A stretch of DNA of 64,000 nucleotides from Stenotrophomonas maltophilia (lineage in GTDB: Bacteria > Pseudomonadota > Gammaproteobacteria > Xanthomonadales > Xanthomonadaceae), in NCBI RefSeq assembly GCF_002799245.1, contig NZ_NEQV01000001.1, positions 310,001 through 374,000 of the forward strand, written 5' to 3'. Each line of letters starts with the position of its first letter. Positions within the stretch are counted from its first letter, which is position 1. A program made the position numbers and the translations under genes. Below, piece after piece: positions 46,851 through 57,701 of this stretch. A model generated the notes under the pieces. It was given only the letters and a program-made list of their open reading frames with translations, was not told the origin of the DNA and did no database searches.

Positions 46851-47626
46851 AGTCCCTGCCAGGCCACCGCCGCCAGCACCGCCCTGCCCTGTTCAGCCAG
46901 CGCCTGCGAGCCGGGCAGCACATGCCCGTCGATCGCCTCCAGCGCCCACAGGCCACTGGCGTTGCAGGCAAAAGCGGCCTTCACACTGTCCAGTTCAGCC
47001 AGCGCCAACGGCCGCGTCACCTGTGCGCCGGGCCAATGCTGCTTCAGCAGCGCCTCGGCGGTTCCGCGCAGGGCCGGCGCCTGCGGCCAGAGCAGCCGTT
47101 CACCATCGTGCACGGCCAGGTTCCAGGTGCTGCCCTCACTGATCTCGCCCGTGGCGGTCACGAACAGCGCATCGTCAAACCCTGCCGCCATCGCCGAACG
47201 GCGCCCGGCAAACAAGCCAAAGGTGCCTACGTGCTTGATCTGCGGCAATTCGCGCTGCCAGGCCACGCTGCGCACGCGCCGGGAGGCAGCCAGTGCCACC
47301 GGCGCGGACACCGCCACCAGCACATCCACCGGCACCGCCGCCAGTGGGTTGCGGAAATCGAAGTGGCGGGAGTACACGGTTACCCGCAGCGAGGCATCGA
47401 CCCGGCCGGCCTGCTGCAACGCCTGCGCCATCCAGGCCTGTACCTGCGCGGCATCCAGTTCGCTGCCGAACAGCTCACGCGTGGCCTGCGACAGCCGCGC
47501 CAGGTGCAGGTCCAGGCCCTGTGCCGCACTGTCGCGCACCTGCAGCGAAGTGAAGTGGCCATAGTTCACCAGCGCCGGCAGCAGGTCCGGGACCTGTGCC
47601 GGCAGGCCGTTGCAGGTCAGCGTCAT
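46814..47626 (-). CDS. pabC: aminodeoxychorismate lyase (class IV aminotransferase)
   Basis: A 270-residue PLP enzyme that releases pyruvate from aminodeoxychorismate to give p-aminobenzoate for folate. The PLP lysine is in QIKHVGTFG, and the cofactor-binding segment [13 protein letters not shown] follows with the conserved glutamate. It overlaps the upstream nitronate monooxygenase-like gene by 4 bp (ATGA). The last ten residues are encoded within a GGGGTCAGATCCC palindrome, so the C-terminus was altered by repeat insertion. A branched-chain or D-amino-acid aminotransferase is less likely given length and motif. Confidence 0.8.
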   Translation of the reverse strand: MTLTCNGLPAQVPDLLPALVNYGHFTSLQVRDSAAQGLDLHLARLSQATRELFGSELDAAQVQAWMAQALQQAGRVDASLRVTVYSRHFDFRNPLAAVPVDVLVAVSAPVALAASRRVRSVAWQRELPQIKHVGTFGLFAGRRSAMAAGFDDALFVTATGEISEGSTWNLAVHDGERLLWPQAPALRGTAEALLKQHWPGAQVTRPLALAELDSVKAAFACNASGLWALEAIDGHVLPGSQALAEQGRAVLAAVAWQGLGSDPSCAAKGI

Positions 47627-48699
47627 CGCAGCAGCGCCTGCGCCTGGCTCCACATGCCGCGCAGCACGTCGGCGGCCGGCTGTGCCGGGGCCATCCACGC
47701 CGACTGCCCGGCCCAGGCCTGCATCGCCGCCAGGCGATTCTCCTGCACGGCCTGCTTGCGCATCGGCGCAGTCAGGCCGCGCTGCACGGGGTACGGGCGT
47801 GGCGCGGGCGCACCGTCTGCGGCGGCGGCGCGCACATAGGGAGTCGCCAGGCCACGGCCCAGGCGACCACTGAAGGCGCGGGTCGGCCAGGTATCTTCCG
47901 GTTCGCTGGCGGCCAGCCCATCGGCCCACGCCGAGGCGATCGCCGCTTCGGGCGTGCGCAGGAAGGCGGTGCCGATCTGCACGGCGCTGGCCCCCAGGGT
48001 GAGTGCGGCAGCGATGCCGCGGCCATCGGCAATGCCGCCGGCGGCAATCACCGGAATCTGCAGGTGATCGGCCAGGCGCGGCAGCAACGCGAACAGGCCG
48101 ACCAGCTGGCGCTCGGCCATCGCCGGATCGAACGCACCGCGATGGCCACCGGCCTCCACTCCCTGTGCCACTACGGCATCGGCACCGGCGTCCTGTGCGG
48201 CACGCGCTTCGGACAGCGTGGTCGCACAGGCGATCCAGGCAATGCCGGCATCCTTCAGCTGCTGCACGTGGCGCGGCAGCAGCACGCCCATGATGGTCGA
48301 GGCCACCGCCGGGCGCGCCGCCAGCAGTGCCGCAAACTGTTCCTCGAAGTCGGCGGGCGTGGCATCGGCGGCGCTGGCCGGCACGTCCGGGCCCCACTGC
48401 GCCAGGAAGGCGCGGCTGGCGGCCTCGGCGGCAACATCACGGGTCGGTACAGGGTCCGGCACCCACAGGTTCACCTGCGCCGGGCCGGTGGAGGTCGCGC
48501 GGAAGTCCTCCATCCAGCGACCGATATCAGCCGACGACGACAGCACCGCCCCCATCGCGCCCATGCTGCCGGCATTGGCCAGCGCGGCCGACAACGGTAC
48601 CGGGCAGGCGCCGGCCATCGGTGCCAGCAGGATCGGAACGGAAACGCCAAAGCGCCGGCAGAACGCCTCGACGCGGGAAGATACAGCGGAACTCTGCAT
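47623..48699 (-). CDS. nitronate monooxygenase-like FMN enzyme
   Basis: A 358-residue TIM-barrel FMN protein of the NMO/2-nitropropane dioxygenase family. Visible marks are [15 protein letters not shown] at the N-terminus, the flavin-binding [11 protein letters not shown], and [17 protein letters not shown] and [12 protein letters not shown] at the phosphate site. These enzymes oxidise alkyl nitronates such as propionate-3-nitronate. The start is ATG 48699. It overlaps pabC by 4 bp, a pairing with no obvious metabolic logic. It lies 123 bp after ffh. Confidence 0.82.
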   Translation of the reverse strand: MQSSAVSSRVEAFCRRFGVSVPILLAPMAGACPVPLSAALANAGSMGAMGAVLSSSADIGRWMEDFRATSTGPAQVNLWVPDPVPTRDVAAEAASRAFLAQWGPDVPASAADATPADFEEQFAALLAARPAVASTIMGVLLPRHVQQLKDAGIAWIACATTLSEARAAQDAGADAVVAQGVEAGGHRGAFDPAMAERQLVGLFALLPRLADHLQIPVIAAGGIADGRGIAAALTLGASAVQIGTAFLRTPEAAIASAWADGLAASEPEDTWPTRAFSGRLGRGLATPYVRAAAADGAPAPRPYPVQRGLTAPMRKQAVQENRLAAMQAWAGQSAWMAPAQPAADVLRGMWSQAQALLR

Positions 48700-48822
48700 G
48701 ACGGCCCATCGTTTCGGACAGGCCCCCATGGTGCGCGCAGGACGGGGGTGGCGTCGAGCCTGCGCGGCTGCCGGATGCGGCGCTTCAGTGCCGCCGCGCG
48801 AGCACAGGCTCGGCTGGACGCA

Positions 48823-50199
48823 TCAACGGAACGGCATGCCGCGGCCGCCCATGGCGCCCATCATCCCCTTCATGCTGCGCATCATTCCCTTCATGCCACC
48901 GCCGGCCATCTTGCTCATCATTTTTTCCATCTGCATGTACTGCTTCATGAGCTTGTTGACGTCGGCCGGGGTAACGCCCGAGCCCTTGGCGATGCGCGCG
49001 CGGCGCGAGCCGTTGAGCAGGTTCGGATTGCGCCGTTCCTTCTTGGTCATCGAGCTGATGATCGCGATCATGCGCGGCACTTCCTTGCCCTGGCTGACCT
49101 GCTGCTTCAGGTGGTCCGGGATGTTGCCCAGGCCCGGCAGCTTGTCCATCAGGCCGCCGATGCCGCCCATGTTCTGCATCTGCTCGAGCTGATCGCGCAT
49201 GTCGTTCAGGTCGAACTTCTTGCCCTTGGCGACCTTCTCGGCCAGCTTGGCAGCCTTGTCCTTGTCGACCTGCTGCTCGACCTGCTCGACCAGCGACAGC
49301 ACGTCGCCCATGTCGAGGATGCGGCTGGCGATACGGTCCGGGTGGAACACGTCCAGGCCTTCCGGCTTTTCGCTGACACCGACGAACTTGATCGGCTTGC
49401 CGGTGATGTAGCGCACGCTCAGCGCGGCACCGCCGCGGGCGTCACCGTCGGTCTTGGTCAGCACCACGCCGGTCAGCGGCAGCGCGTCGCCGAAGGCCTT
49501 GGCGGTGTTGGCCGCGTCCTGGCCGGTCATGGCGTCGACCACGAACAGGGTTTCGGCCGGATTCACCGCCGCGTGCAGGGCCTTGATCTCGGCCATCATG
49601 GCTTCGTCGATGGCCAGGCGGCCGGCGGTATCGACCAGCAGCACGTCAACGAACGACTTGCGCGCATCGTCGATGGCGGCGCGGACGATGGCTTCCGGCT
49701 TCTGGTCGGCGCTGGACGGGAAGAACAGCACGCCGACCTGATCGGCCAGGGTTTTCAGCTGCTCGATCGCGGCCGGACGGTAGACGTCGGCCGAAACCAC
49801 CATCACCTTCTTCTTGCGCTTTTCCTTCAGGTGCTTGGCCAGCTTGCCGACCGTGGTGGTCTTGCCGGCGCCCTGCAGGCCCGCCATCAGGATGATGGCC
49901 GGGGCGGGCACATTGAGGTTCAGGTCGCTGGCTTCCGCGCCCATCACCGCCGTCAGTTCGTCGCGCACGACCTTGATCAGCGCCTGGCCCGGGGTCAGCG
50001 ACTTCAGCACTTCCTGGCCGACCGCACGCACCTTGATGCGCTCGATCAGGGCCTGCACCACCGGCAGCGCAACGTCGGCTTCGAGCAGCGCGATGCGCAC
50101 TTCGCGGGTCGCCTCGCGGATGTTCTCCTCGGTCAGGCGGCCACGGCCACGCAGGCGCTCGATGGTGCCGGAAAGGCGCTGGGTCAGGGACTCGAACAT
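48823..50199 (-). CDS. ffh: signal recognition particle protein Ffh
   Basis: A 458-residue GTPase that targets inner-membrane proteins. The N domain (FESLTQRLSGTIERLRG) precedes the G domain with GLQGAGKTTTVGKLA, the box VDTAGRLAIDE and TKTDGDARGG. The methionine-rich M domain ends in KMAGGGMKGMMRSMKGMMG and binds signal peptides and 4.5S RNA. ATG 50199 gives the usual start; two in-frame codons upstream (from 50208) are probably not translated. Confidence 0.97.
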   Translation of the reverse strand: MFESLTQRLSGTIERLRGRGRLTEENIREATREVRIALLEADVALPVVQALIERIKVRAVGQEVLKSLTPGQALIKVVRDELTAVMGAEASDLNLNVPAPAIILMAGLQGAGKTTTVGKLAKHLKEKRKKKVMVVSADVYRPAAIEQLKTLADQVGVLFFPSSADQKPEAIVRAAIDDARKSFVDVLLVDTAGRLAIDEAMMAEIKALHAAVNPAETLFVVDAMTGQDAANTAKAFGDALPLTGVVLTKTDGDARGGAALSVRYITGKPIKFVGVSEKPEGLDVFHPDRIASRILDMGDVLSLVEQVEQQVDKDKAAKLAEKVAKGKKFDLNDMRDQLEQMQNMGGIGGLMDKLPGLGNIPDHLKQQVSQGKEVPRMIAIISSMTKKERRNPNLLNGSRRARIAKGSGVTPADVNKLMKQYMQMEKMMSKMAGGGMKGMMRSMKGMMGAMGGRGMPFR

Positions 50200-50240
50200 G
50201 CGGCGCAACCTGTCTGAAAGCGGGGGACAATAAGGCAGAC

Positions 50241-50246
50241 AGTATA
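50241..50246 (-). promoter_or_regulatory. possible -10 element for ffh
   Basis: On the minus strand TATACT lies at 50246-50241, 42 bp upstream of the ffh ATG, in an otherwise GC-rich divergent gap of 122 bp. No clear -35 hexamer accompanies it. Confidence 0.35.
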
Positions 50247-50321
50247 ACGGGTCCGGCTGTCTCCCCGGGCTGAGACCACGGGGCCGTCGCCAGCATCACG
50301 GGGGTATGCGAAACTGCAACG

Positions 50322-51116
50322 ATGACAATCGTTCTCATCGCCGTCCTGCTCTACCTGGCTGCCAGTGCCCTGCTGGTGCGCGCGCTCGGCCGCGATGAAA
50401 CCATCGGCTCGCCTACCTGGCTGTGGCCCGCCCTGCCGGCGATGCTGCTGCACGGCGGCTACCACGTGATGGTGGCGATGCGCACCCATGGCGGGCCGGA
50501 CATGCACTTCTTCGCCGCGCTGTCGCTGGTCGGCCTGGGCATGGCCTGGCTGACCTCGCTGGTCGGCGCACGCGGGCGGATGTCGGCATTGGGCGTGGTG
50601 GTGTTCCCGCTGGCGGCCCTCCTGCTGCTGGCCTACCACGGCTATGGCCATGAACCGAGCAAGGTGCTGGGCTGGCGCCTGGCCAGCCACGCCTGGCTGG
50701 CGCTGCTGGCCTACGCCACGCTGAGCATCGCCGCGCTGCTGGCGATCATGCTGTGGCTGCAGGAACGCGCACTGCGCCGCCGCGAGTTCCGGCCGTGGCT
50801 GCGGGCATTGCCGCCGCTGGCCGACCTGGAATCGCTGCTGTTCCGGGTAATCACCGTCGGCTTCGCGTTGCTGACCCTGACCCTGGTCACCGGCGTACTG
50901 TTCGTCGATGACCTGCTGGCGCAGAAGCTGGTGCACAAGACCGTGCTGAGCGTGCTGTCGTGGATCGTGTTCGGCGTGCTGCTGATTGGCCGCCGCCGCT
51001 ACGGCTGGCGCGGCATGAAGGCGGTGCACTGGACGCTGGCGGCGATGCTGTTGCTGCTGCTGGCGTTCTTCGGCAGCCAGTTCGTGATCGAACTGGTGTT
51101 CGGGCATTCGCGATAG
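50322..51116 (+). CDS. CcsA/YpjD-type inner-membrane protein (cytochrome c assembly family)
   Basis: A 264-residue protein with about eight membrane helices. The C-terminal half shows the CcsA/CcmC-like pattern (VLGWRLASHAWLALLAYATL; LVHKTVLSVLSWIVFGVLLI; GWRGMKAVHWTLAAMLLLLL) with histidines at the positions that hold haem in the family. It matches the YpjD/CorE group, commonly divergent from ffh in gammaproteobacteria, which is the arrangement here. Its exact role is unsettled; cytochrome c maturation is inferred from the family name only. Confidence 0.78.
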   Translation: MTIVLIAVLLYLAASALLVRALGRDETIGSPTWLWPALPAMLLHGGYHVMVAMRTHGGPDMHFFAALSLVGLGMAWLTSLVGARGRMSALGVVVFPLAALLLLAYHGYGHEPSKVLGWRLASHAWLALLAYATLSIAALLAIMLWLQERALRRREFRPWLRALPPLADLESLLFRVITVGFALLTLTLVTGVLFVDDLLAQKLVHKTVLSVLSWIVFGVLLIGRRRYGWRGMKAVHWTLAAMLLLLLAFFGSQFVIELVFGHSR

Positions 51117-51120
51117 GCCG

Positions 51121-51183
51121 TGTGCCGACCAACGGTCGGCACCCACCCCAACATCACCTGCTAGTGCCGGCCGCTGGCCGGCA
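51121..51183. repeat. two SMAG-type palindromes after the CcsA-like gene
   Basis: GTGCCGACC and GGTCGGCAC (about 51122-51141) form one hairpin right behind the stop of the CcsA-like gene. TAGTGCCGGCCGCTGGCCGG(CA) at 51162-51183 is a typical SMAG element that has lost the first G of its head. Confidence 0.75.
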
Positions 51184-51217
51184 ACTGGACCGCACCATGC
51201 GTGGATGCGGCAGGCGG

Positions 51218-51682
51218 TCAGGGCAGCGGCTGGGCCAGGATCTTCCGCACCGAGCGGCCGCTGTTGGTGAGGATGTCATCGACCTGCCAGCAGCCCTGCC
51301 CCTGGCGCACCATCGGCAATCGGGTCACGTAGGCCTTCTTCCATACCGAATAGCGCATCTCGACCTGGCCGGACGTCGCCGAGGCCTCCTTCCAGCTGTA
51401 GCGCACCGGGGTTTCGATGTCGCCGTCCTGCGCATCCAGCCAGGGGTCGGAGTCGATCGTGCAGATGCCCTCTTCGCGCTGCTGGCAGGCGCGCTCGCCA
51501 CGCAGTGCCGTGCCGAAGCCCGGGCTGACCAGCGCCGGCGGAGGTTCCAGCAGATCGCCATTGCCGGTCGTCGCCTCGAAGAAGGCGCGGGCAATCGCCG
51601 TGGGTTCCTGGCAGGCGGGCGCCGCCTGCACGGTGGAGGCCAGCAGCAGCCCGGCGATCACGGACATCCCTGTCTTTCGCAT
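51218..51682 (-). CDS. secreted small protein, DUF3828-like
   Basis: A 154-residue protein with a signal peptide (RKTGMSVIAGLLLASTVQA, cleaved before APACQ). The mature part (IARAFFEATTGNGDLL, RYSWKEASATSGQVEMRYSV, GCWQVDDILTNSG) resembles the DUF3828 / YbjP-like fold, in which two cysteines near the ends may pair. The function is unknown. ATG 51682 is chosen because AAGGGA lies about 9 bp before it; ATG 51691 touches the ribosome site. Confidence 0.6.
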   Translation of the reverse strand: MRKTGMSVIAGLLLASTVQAAPACQEPTAIARAFFEATTGNGDLLEPPPALVSPGFGTALRGERACQQREEGICTIDSDPWLDAQDGDIETPVRYSWKEASATSGQVEMRYSVWKKAYVTRLPMVRQGQGCWQVDDILTNSGRSVRKILAQPLP

Positions 51683-51713
51683 GTATTCCATTCCCTTGGT
51701 GATGATGATCCGT

Positions 51714-51776
51714 TGTAGAGCCGAGCCCATGCTCGGCTACTTTCCGCTTGAGCCGAGCGCAGGCTCGGCTCTACAG
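51714..51776. repeat. inverted pair of SMAG palindromes
   Basis: GTAGAGCCGAGCCCATGCTC(GGCT) starts at 51714. An inverted partner, GAGCCGAGCGCAGGCTCGGC(TCTAC), ends at 51776. The facing pair lies between the TPR gene and the secreted-protein gene, both leftward, and may end the Hsp90-like/TPR transcript. Confidence 0.85.
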
Positions 51777-51787
51777 GAGCGCGGAGA

Positions 51788-54094
51788 TTACAACCCGTAA
51801 CGCTCGATCACCTCCAGATGCGGCTGGCGATCCTGGTCGCAGGCTTCAGCCAGGCGCAGCCAGCAATGCGGATGTGGCCACTTCACGGTTTCCTGCTGCA
51901 GGAAACGATGCAGCGCCAGCGGTGCATGGTCCTGCGGCTGGGCGACCGTGAACAGCAGGCCCGGCAGCGTGCCCTCCTCCATCTCCGGATCGGTCACGGT
52001 GTAGTCCGGGCGGCTGTGCGACCACACCTGCCAGCCCTGCGCCTCGGCCGCTGCGACGAAGGCGTTCCAGGCCTCTTCGCCCGGGTGCGCGCCATCGATC
52101 AGCCAGCTGCGGGCGAAGCCGCCGCGCTCCAGGACATGCACCTGCGCATAGGTCGGGATGAAATGCTCGCGCGCTTCCTCCTCCTCCGGTGCCGGATGCA
52201 CCAGCGCGGCATCGAACACCACCCAGTCGCCCACCTGCTGGGCGCGGTTGGCCGGTGCGTTCTCGACGATGCGTGCGGTCACCGGTCCGCTGCGGCGGGC
52301 GTAGTACTCCATCGGTTCGCCGTTCTCTTCGCTGCGGATGATCACCCAGCCCCACGGCTCCTCGACCACGCCGTCCTGGCTGGACAGCTCCATGCCGATC
52401 GCTGCGGCCGAGCGACGTACCGCGTCCCAGTCGCGTGCCGCGCTGGCGGCACTCATGTGGTCCCAGTGCGCGGCGTTGGGCTCTTCCAGCAGCTCCACCA
52501 GCTGCGCATAGCAGGCCTGGGCCTCGCTGAAGCGGCCGGTTTCCATGTACATGCGTGCCAGCGTGCCACGCGCACCGTGCGAACCTGGCGAGGCCGCCAG
52601 CAGCGCCTGCGCGGCCTGCTCCAGCGCCGGCCAGTCGGATACGCGGCGTGCGCGCTGCACCTCGCACCAGTGCGCAAACACCGGCACGCTGCCGCGATAG
52701 AGTCCGGCCAGCTGGCGCAGGCCATCGTCGTCGCCCTGCTCGGCCAGCCAGCGCATCAACGTGTAGGCGGCCGGGCCGTCATCCTGTGCATGTGCGCGCA
52801 CGAAGCGCCAGAGCAGCGCGCGCGCCTCGGCCTGTGCACCACAGGCGCTCAACGCCGAGGCCGCCATCTCGGCCAGCGCCTCGTCATCCGGGCAGTGCTC
52901 CTGCGCCTGCAGCAGCCACTGCGCCTCGCGCTCGGGATCGCGCGTCTGGTTGTGTTCGCCCTGCGCCTCCAGCCACGCCAGCAACTCGCCGGCCGGTACC
53001 GGCAGCGGCGCCATCTCCGGCAATGCATCAATGCGTGCAGCCAGGCCAGCCACCAGCGCTGCCGCGCCATGATCCTGGCGCAGCTGCGCCAGATGGGTGC
53101 GCGCCAGTTCCAGCTGACGCAGCGCCACCCAGCGCGCACCGCGCTGCAGTGCGAGTTCCAGGCTCAGCGCCGCTACTTCGATCAGCAGGCGATGAGAACC
53201 GACCCGGGCGAAGTGCTCGATGATCGTGTTGAAGCGCGTGCCCAGGTCCCACGTATTGCGTGCGGGATCGCGCTGGCACAGCGCTGCGGCGGTATTCGCC
53301 CACAGGCGCCAGTAGTTCGGGGTCAGCTCGCTCCACGGCACCAGCTGCTGCAGCGCCTCTTCGTCGCGGCCCAGCTGGGCCAGCGCCCAGGCCTTGGACA
53401 GGCGGCGCGGTACCGTGCAGTTGGCTGGCTCGTACTCACCGGAAGCCGCCACTTCGGCCTCGCGCTTCCCGATCAGCACCAGCGCCTCTTCGGCACGCCC
53501 CATGCCCAGCAGGATCTTGATCTGCATCTCCGGGAAGCTGTCGAACACTTCCTTGCCACAGGCCTCGATCGCATCGGACTGCACCTGCAGGTACTCCAGC
53601 GCCTCCTGGCCGCGGCCATCGTCGAGCAGCGCATCGGCCTTCTCGCAGCTCAGGCACTGGAAGCAGGCCCAGCTCGGATCGATGCGGCCGAGGGTCTCGT
53701 CGCACACCTCGATGCGCTCGGGCACCCAGCCCGGGCCATCGATGTTGCCGTAGCAGGCGGCCAGATCCTGGGTCACGCAGATCGACTGCGGGCATTCCAA
53801 CGTGTCATCACGGTGCGCGCGCTCGAACAGCGATACCGCTTCGCCGAGCGCGCTCTCGCCTTCAACACGATTGCCGACGCGGTTGCGCAGCGCCCAGTGG
53901 CCGACGTAGACGTCGACCCAGGGGTTGTCGAGCGCCTTGCCCAGTGCGCGCGCTTCGGGCAGCAGTGCATCGACGCGGTCGATCTGCAGCTCACTGACTT
54001 CGTCGGCGAGGCGGTTCAGCAGGTGCGCGTTCTGCGCCTGGCCGGCCTGGCGCAGGTCGCCCTGCAGTTTTTCGACCCAGTTCCAGATGTCCAT
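51788..54094 (-). CDS. large TPR-repeat protein paired with an Hsp90-like gene
   Basis: A 768-residue soluble protein. Residues about 1-560 are helical repeats of TPR type (for example EALEYLQVQSDAIEACGKEV; GRAEEALVLIGKREAEVAA; GRDEEALQQLVPWSELTPNY; GRFSEAQACYAQLVELLEE). A cysteine cluster CFQCLSC occurs near 148. The last 200 residues form a different mixed domain with GWVIIRSEENGEPMEYYARR. No signal peptide is present. It follows the Hsp90-like gene by 48 bp in the same direction with AGGAG before its ATG. TPR proteins are classic Hsp90 partners, so a co-chaperone or client-adaptor role is plausible; this is inference. Confidence 0.65.
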   Translation of the reverse strand: MDIWNWVEKLQGDLRQAGQAQNAHLLNRLADEVSELQIDRVDALLPEARALGKALDNPWVDVYVGHWALRNRVGNRVEGESALGEAVSLFERAHRDDTLECPQSICVTQDLAACYGNIDGPGWVPERIEVCDETLGRIDPSWACFQCLSCEKADALLDDGRGQEALEYLQVQSDAIEACGKEVFDSFPEMQIKILLGMGRAEEALVLIGKREAEVAASGEYEPANCTVPRRLSKAWALAQLGRDEEALQQLVPWSELTPNYWRLWANTAAALCQRDPARNTWDLGTRFNTIIEHFARVGSHRLLIEVAALSLELALQRGARWVALRQLELARTHLAQLRQDHGAAALVAGLAARIDALPEMAPLPVPAGELLAWLEAQGEHNQTRDPEREAQWLLQAQEHCPDDEALAEMAASALSACGAQAEARALLWRFVRAHAQDDGPAAYTLMRWLAEQGDDDGLRQLAGLYRGSVPVFAHWCEVQRARRVSDWPALEQAAQALLAASPGSHGARGTLARMYMETGRFSEAQACYAQLVELLEEPNAAHWDHMSAASAARDWDAVRRSAAAIGMELSSQDGVVEEPWGWVIIRSEENGEPMEYYARRSGPVTARIVENAPANRAQQVGDWVVFDAALVHPAPEEEEAREHFIPTYAQVHVLERGGFARSWLIDGAHPGEEAWNAFVAAAEAQGWQVWSHSRPDYTVTDPEMEEGTLPGLLFTVAQPQDHAPLALHRFLQQETVKWPHPHCWLRLAEACDQDRQPHLEVIERYGL

Positions 54095-54142
54095 GGGGTA
54101 AGTGCTCCTGTCTAGCGAAGGCTGGATGAGAGGGTGCGGTGC

Positions 54143-55999
54143 TCAGCGCAGCATCTGCTGCAGGGCACCGGCGATATCGGCGAAGGCGCCGTTGAGGTCA
54201 GGGCCCGTGGTCGTGGTCGCCCTTGCCAGCGGGCGGCCCTGCGCGGCAACGATGATCTTCAGCGAGCGCAGCAGGCGTGCCGCGGCTTCAGCCTGCGGGT
54301 GGCCTTCGCGCTGGGCGCGCAACAGCGCCTGCACCGCAGGGTTGTCGAGGTTGAGGTACAGCCGCGAGGGTGCGCGCGATTCGATGCGCGCGGTGAACTG
54401 CCGGGCCAGGCGCAGCGCGGCCATCGAAACACGCTTGTCGTTCTCGTCGTCTTCCAGGCGCTGCTTCAGTTCAGCCTCGCGGTCAGGCACCACCACCACC
54501 GGCAACGCCTCCGGGCTGAAGCGCGCCGGCAGCAGCTGCTCGCCATCGCCCAGCTGCTCGCGCAGCCATGCCAGCTGCGCCTCGTCGAGGCTGTCGTCGC
54601 TGCGGAACAGCGCTCGATTGCCCTGCTCGGTACCCAGCTCAACCAGGCGCAGGCCCTTGGCCTGGGCCCAGCGCCGCAGGAACGGCACCACCGCGTAGCG
54701 ATGGCCATGCGCGACCGGCACGCCCATCGCGCGGAACAGCATTTCCTCGAAGCCACCACCGTTGTCGAGGATCACATGCACGGCCCCCCGTGCCGGCAGC
54801 GCGCTGGCCGGCAGGTCACCCTGCGAAGTCGGCACGCGCACGTGTTCCAGCAGCAGCTCGAACAGGCGGTCATCGCACAGCGCCGCACCCAGCAGTGCCT
54901 CGTTGTGGCGGCTCAATACGCGTCGCCACGCCTCCGGCTGCTGCCTCGCAACGTCGGCCAGGCCGTCGACCAGCGCCTCCAGCAAGGCATGCTGCACGGC
55001 GCGGTACTGGTCGTCGCGCTGGAGGTCTTCGCGGCTGGCGGTGGGCGTCAACCGCGAGGATTCGATCACCCCGCCGATGAAACCGGCCCACGGCGGCAGC
55101 AGGTCGCGGGCGTCGTCGTCCAGCAGCATGCCGCGTACGAACACCGACAGGTTGCGGTTGTCGCTGGTGCCATAGGTGGCACCATCCTGTACCCACAGCA
55201 GGCCCGTGGCATCACTGTTGCCATCGGCACGCAGCGGCAGGGTGACGATCGGCTCGAAATCGTGCTCGAAACGCGCTGCGAACTGCAGCGCCTGGCGTCG
55301 CGCCTGCACCGGATGCACGGCGACATCACCCTGGCCGCGCCACGGCGGCGGCTCGGGGTTGAGCGCCTCGCCCGCAGCGCCGATGAAGATCGGCTCGGAC
55401 AACAATGCGCAGTAGCGGCCCAGCACCTCGTGCAGGCGCGCCTCGTTGGCCAGCGGCAGGAAGTCCGGATGCAGCTCCAGCTCCACCTCGGTGCCAATCG
55501 CACGCGCCGGCACTTCGCTGACGGTGTATTGCTCGGCATTGCTGGACACGTACAGATGGCCCAGGTCCGGCGCCTGGTACGAAGTGGTACGCACGCTGAC
55601 CCGGCGCGCCAGCACGAATGCCGACAGGAAGCCGAGGCCGAACATGCCGATCAGGCCTTCATCGTCCTCGCCGCCCTGGCGCAGGCCACGGGTATAGCCG
55701 ACGCCGACGGTGGCCAGGTAATCGTGGATCTCCTGCCGGGTCAGGCCAGCACCGGTATCGGTGATGCGCAGCACGCCGGCACCGGCATCGACCTGCACCG
55801 AAATGCGCGAAGGCACCTCGACGCCGGGCTGTTCGATGCGGCGGCGGATGATCGAATCGTGCGCGTTCTGCACCAGCTCACGCAGCGCCACCACCGGGGT
55901 GGAATACAGGTGCTTGCCCAGCACCGTCATCAATCCATTGAGATCGACCCCGGCACGACGGATCTCGGCGTTGGGGGCAATGAGTGCGGTGTCCTGCAT
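54143..55999 (-). CDS. Hsp90-family GHKL ATPase (HtpG-like, divergent)
   Basis: A 618-residue protein of near-HtpG length. The N-terminal GHKL ATP site is intact: ALRELVQNAHDSIIRRR (N-box with catalytic glutamate and asparagine), ITDTGAGLTRQEI (DxGxG) and GLIGMFGLGFLSAF (matching IGQFGVGFYSAF). A middle domain containing FVRGMLLDDDARDLLPPW (compare YVRRVFI in HtpG) and a C-terminal domain follow. The lid segment LATVGVGYTRGL differs from classical HtpG. It is probably not the housekeeping htpG, and is followed directly by a TPR gene. AGGAG precedes ATG 55999. Confidence 0.8.
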   Translation of the reverse strand: MQDTALIAPNAEIRRAGVDLNGLMTVLGKHLYSTPVVALRELVQNAHDSIIRRRIEQPGVEVPSRISVQVDAGAGVLRITDTGAGLTRQEIHDYLATVGVGYTRGLRQGGEDDEGLIGMFGLGFLSAFVLARRVSVRTTSYQAPDLGHLYVSSNAEQYTVSEVPARAIGTEVELELHPDFLPLANEARLHEVLGRYCALLSEPIFIGAAGEALNPEPPPWRGQGDVAVHPVQARRQALQFAARFEHDFEPIVTLPLRADGNSDATGLLWVQDGATYGTSDNRNLSVFVRGMLLDDDARDLLPPWAGFIGGVIESSRLTPTASREDLQRDDQYRAVQHALLEALVDGLADVARQQPEAWRRVLSRHNEALLGAALCDDRLFELLLEHVRVPTSQGDLPASALPARGAVHVILDNGGGFEEMLFRAMGVPVAHGHRYAVVPFLRRWAQAKGLRLVELGTEQGNRALFRSDDSLDEAQLAWLREQLGDGEQLLPARFSPEALPVVVVPDREAELKQRLEDDENDKRVSMAALRLARQFTARIESRAPSRLYLNLDNPAVQALLRAQREGHPQAEAAARLLRSLKIIVAAQGRPLARATTTTGPDLNGAFADIAGALQQMLR

Positions 56000-56099
56000 G
56001 TAATCGTTTACTCCTGGGCACGGAAAGACGCCAAAGGGCGTCTTCGTCGAGCGGGAAAAACTAGCACAGGCAGCCTGACCATTGCCGCATCTGACGCCT

Positions 56100-56165
56100 G
56101 TAGAGCCGAGCCCACGCTCGGCTGCCTTTCCGACCAGGTGCCGCCGAGCGTGGGCCCGGCTCTAC
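56100..56165. repeat. inverted pair of SMAG palindromes
   Basis: GTAGAGCCGAGCCCACGCTC(GGC) at 56100-56122 faces GCCGAGCGTGGGCCCGGCTC(TAC) at 56143-56165. The pair lies between the start of the Hsp90-like gene and the end of radA, with all genes leftward, and may terminate radA transcription. Confidence 0.85.
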
Positions 56166-56175
56166 GGTACGGGCA

Positions 56176-57552
<1,377 letters not shown>

Positions 57553-57701
57553 CGGGTGATTTCCTGCAGCGGGAGCGGGCGTGGCAGGATAGCCGAGCCG
57601 GGTCGCAGGTGCTGCGACCGCTCAAGTCCTGCCCACCCGCGCCGATAGGGGTCGCGGGCGTGCGCCTTGCGGGCGCCCCTCCTTTCCCCACTGGATTCAA
57701 C

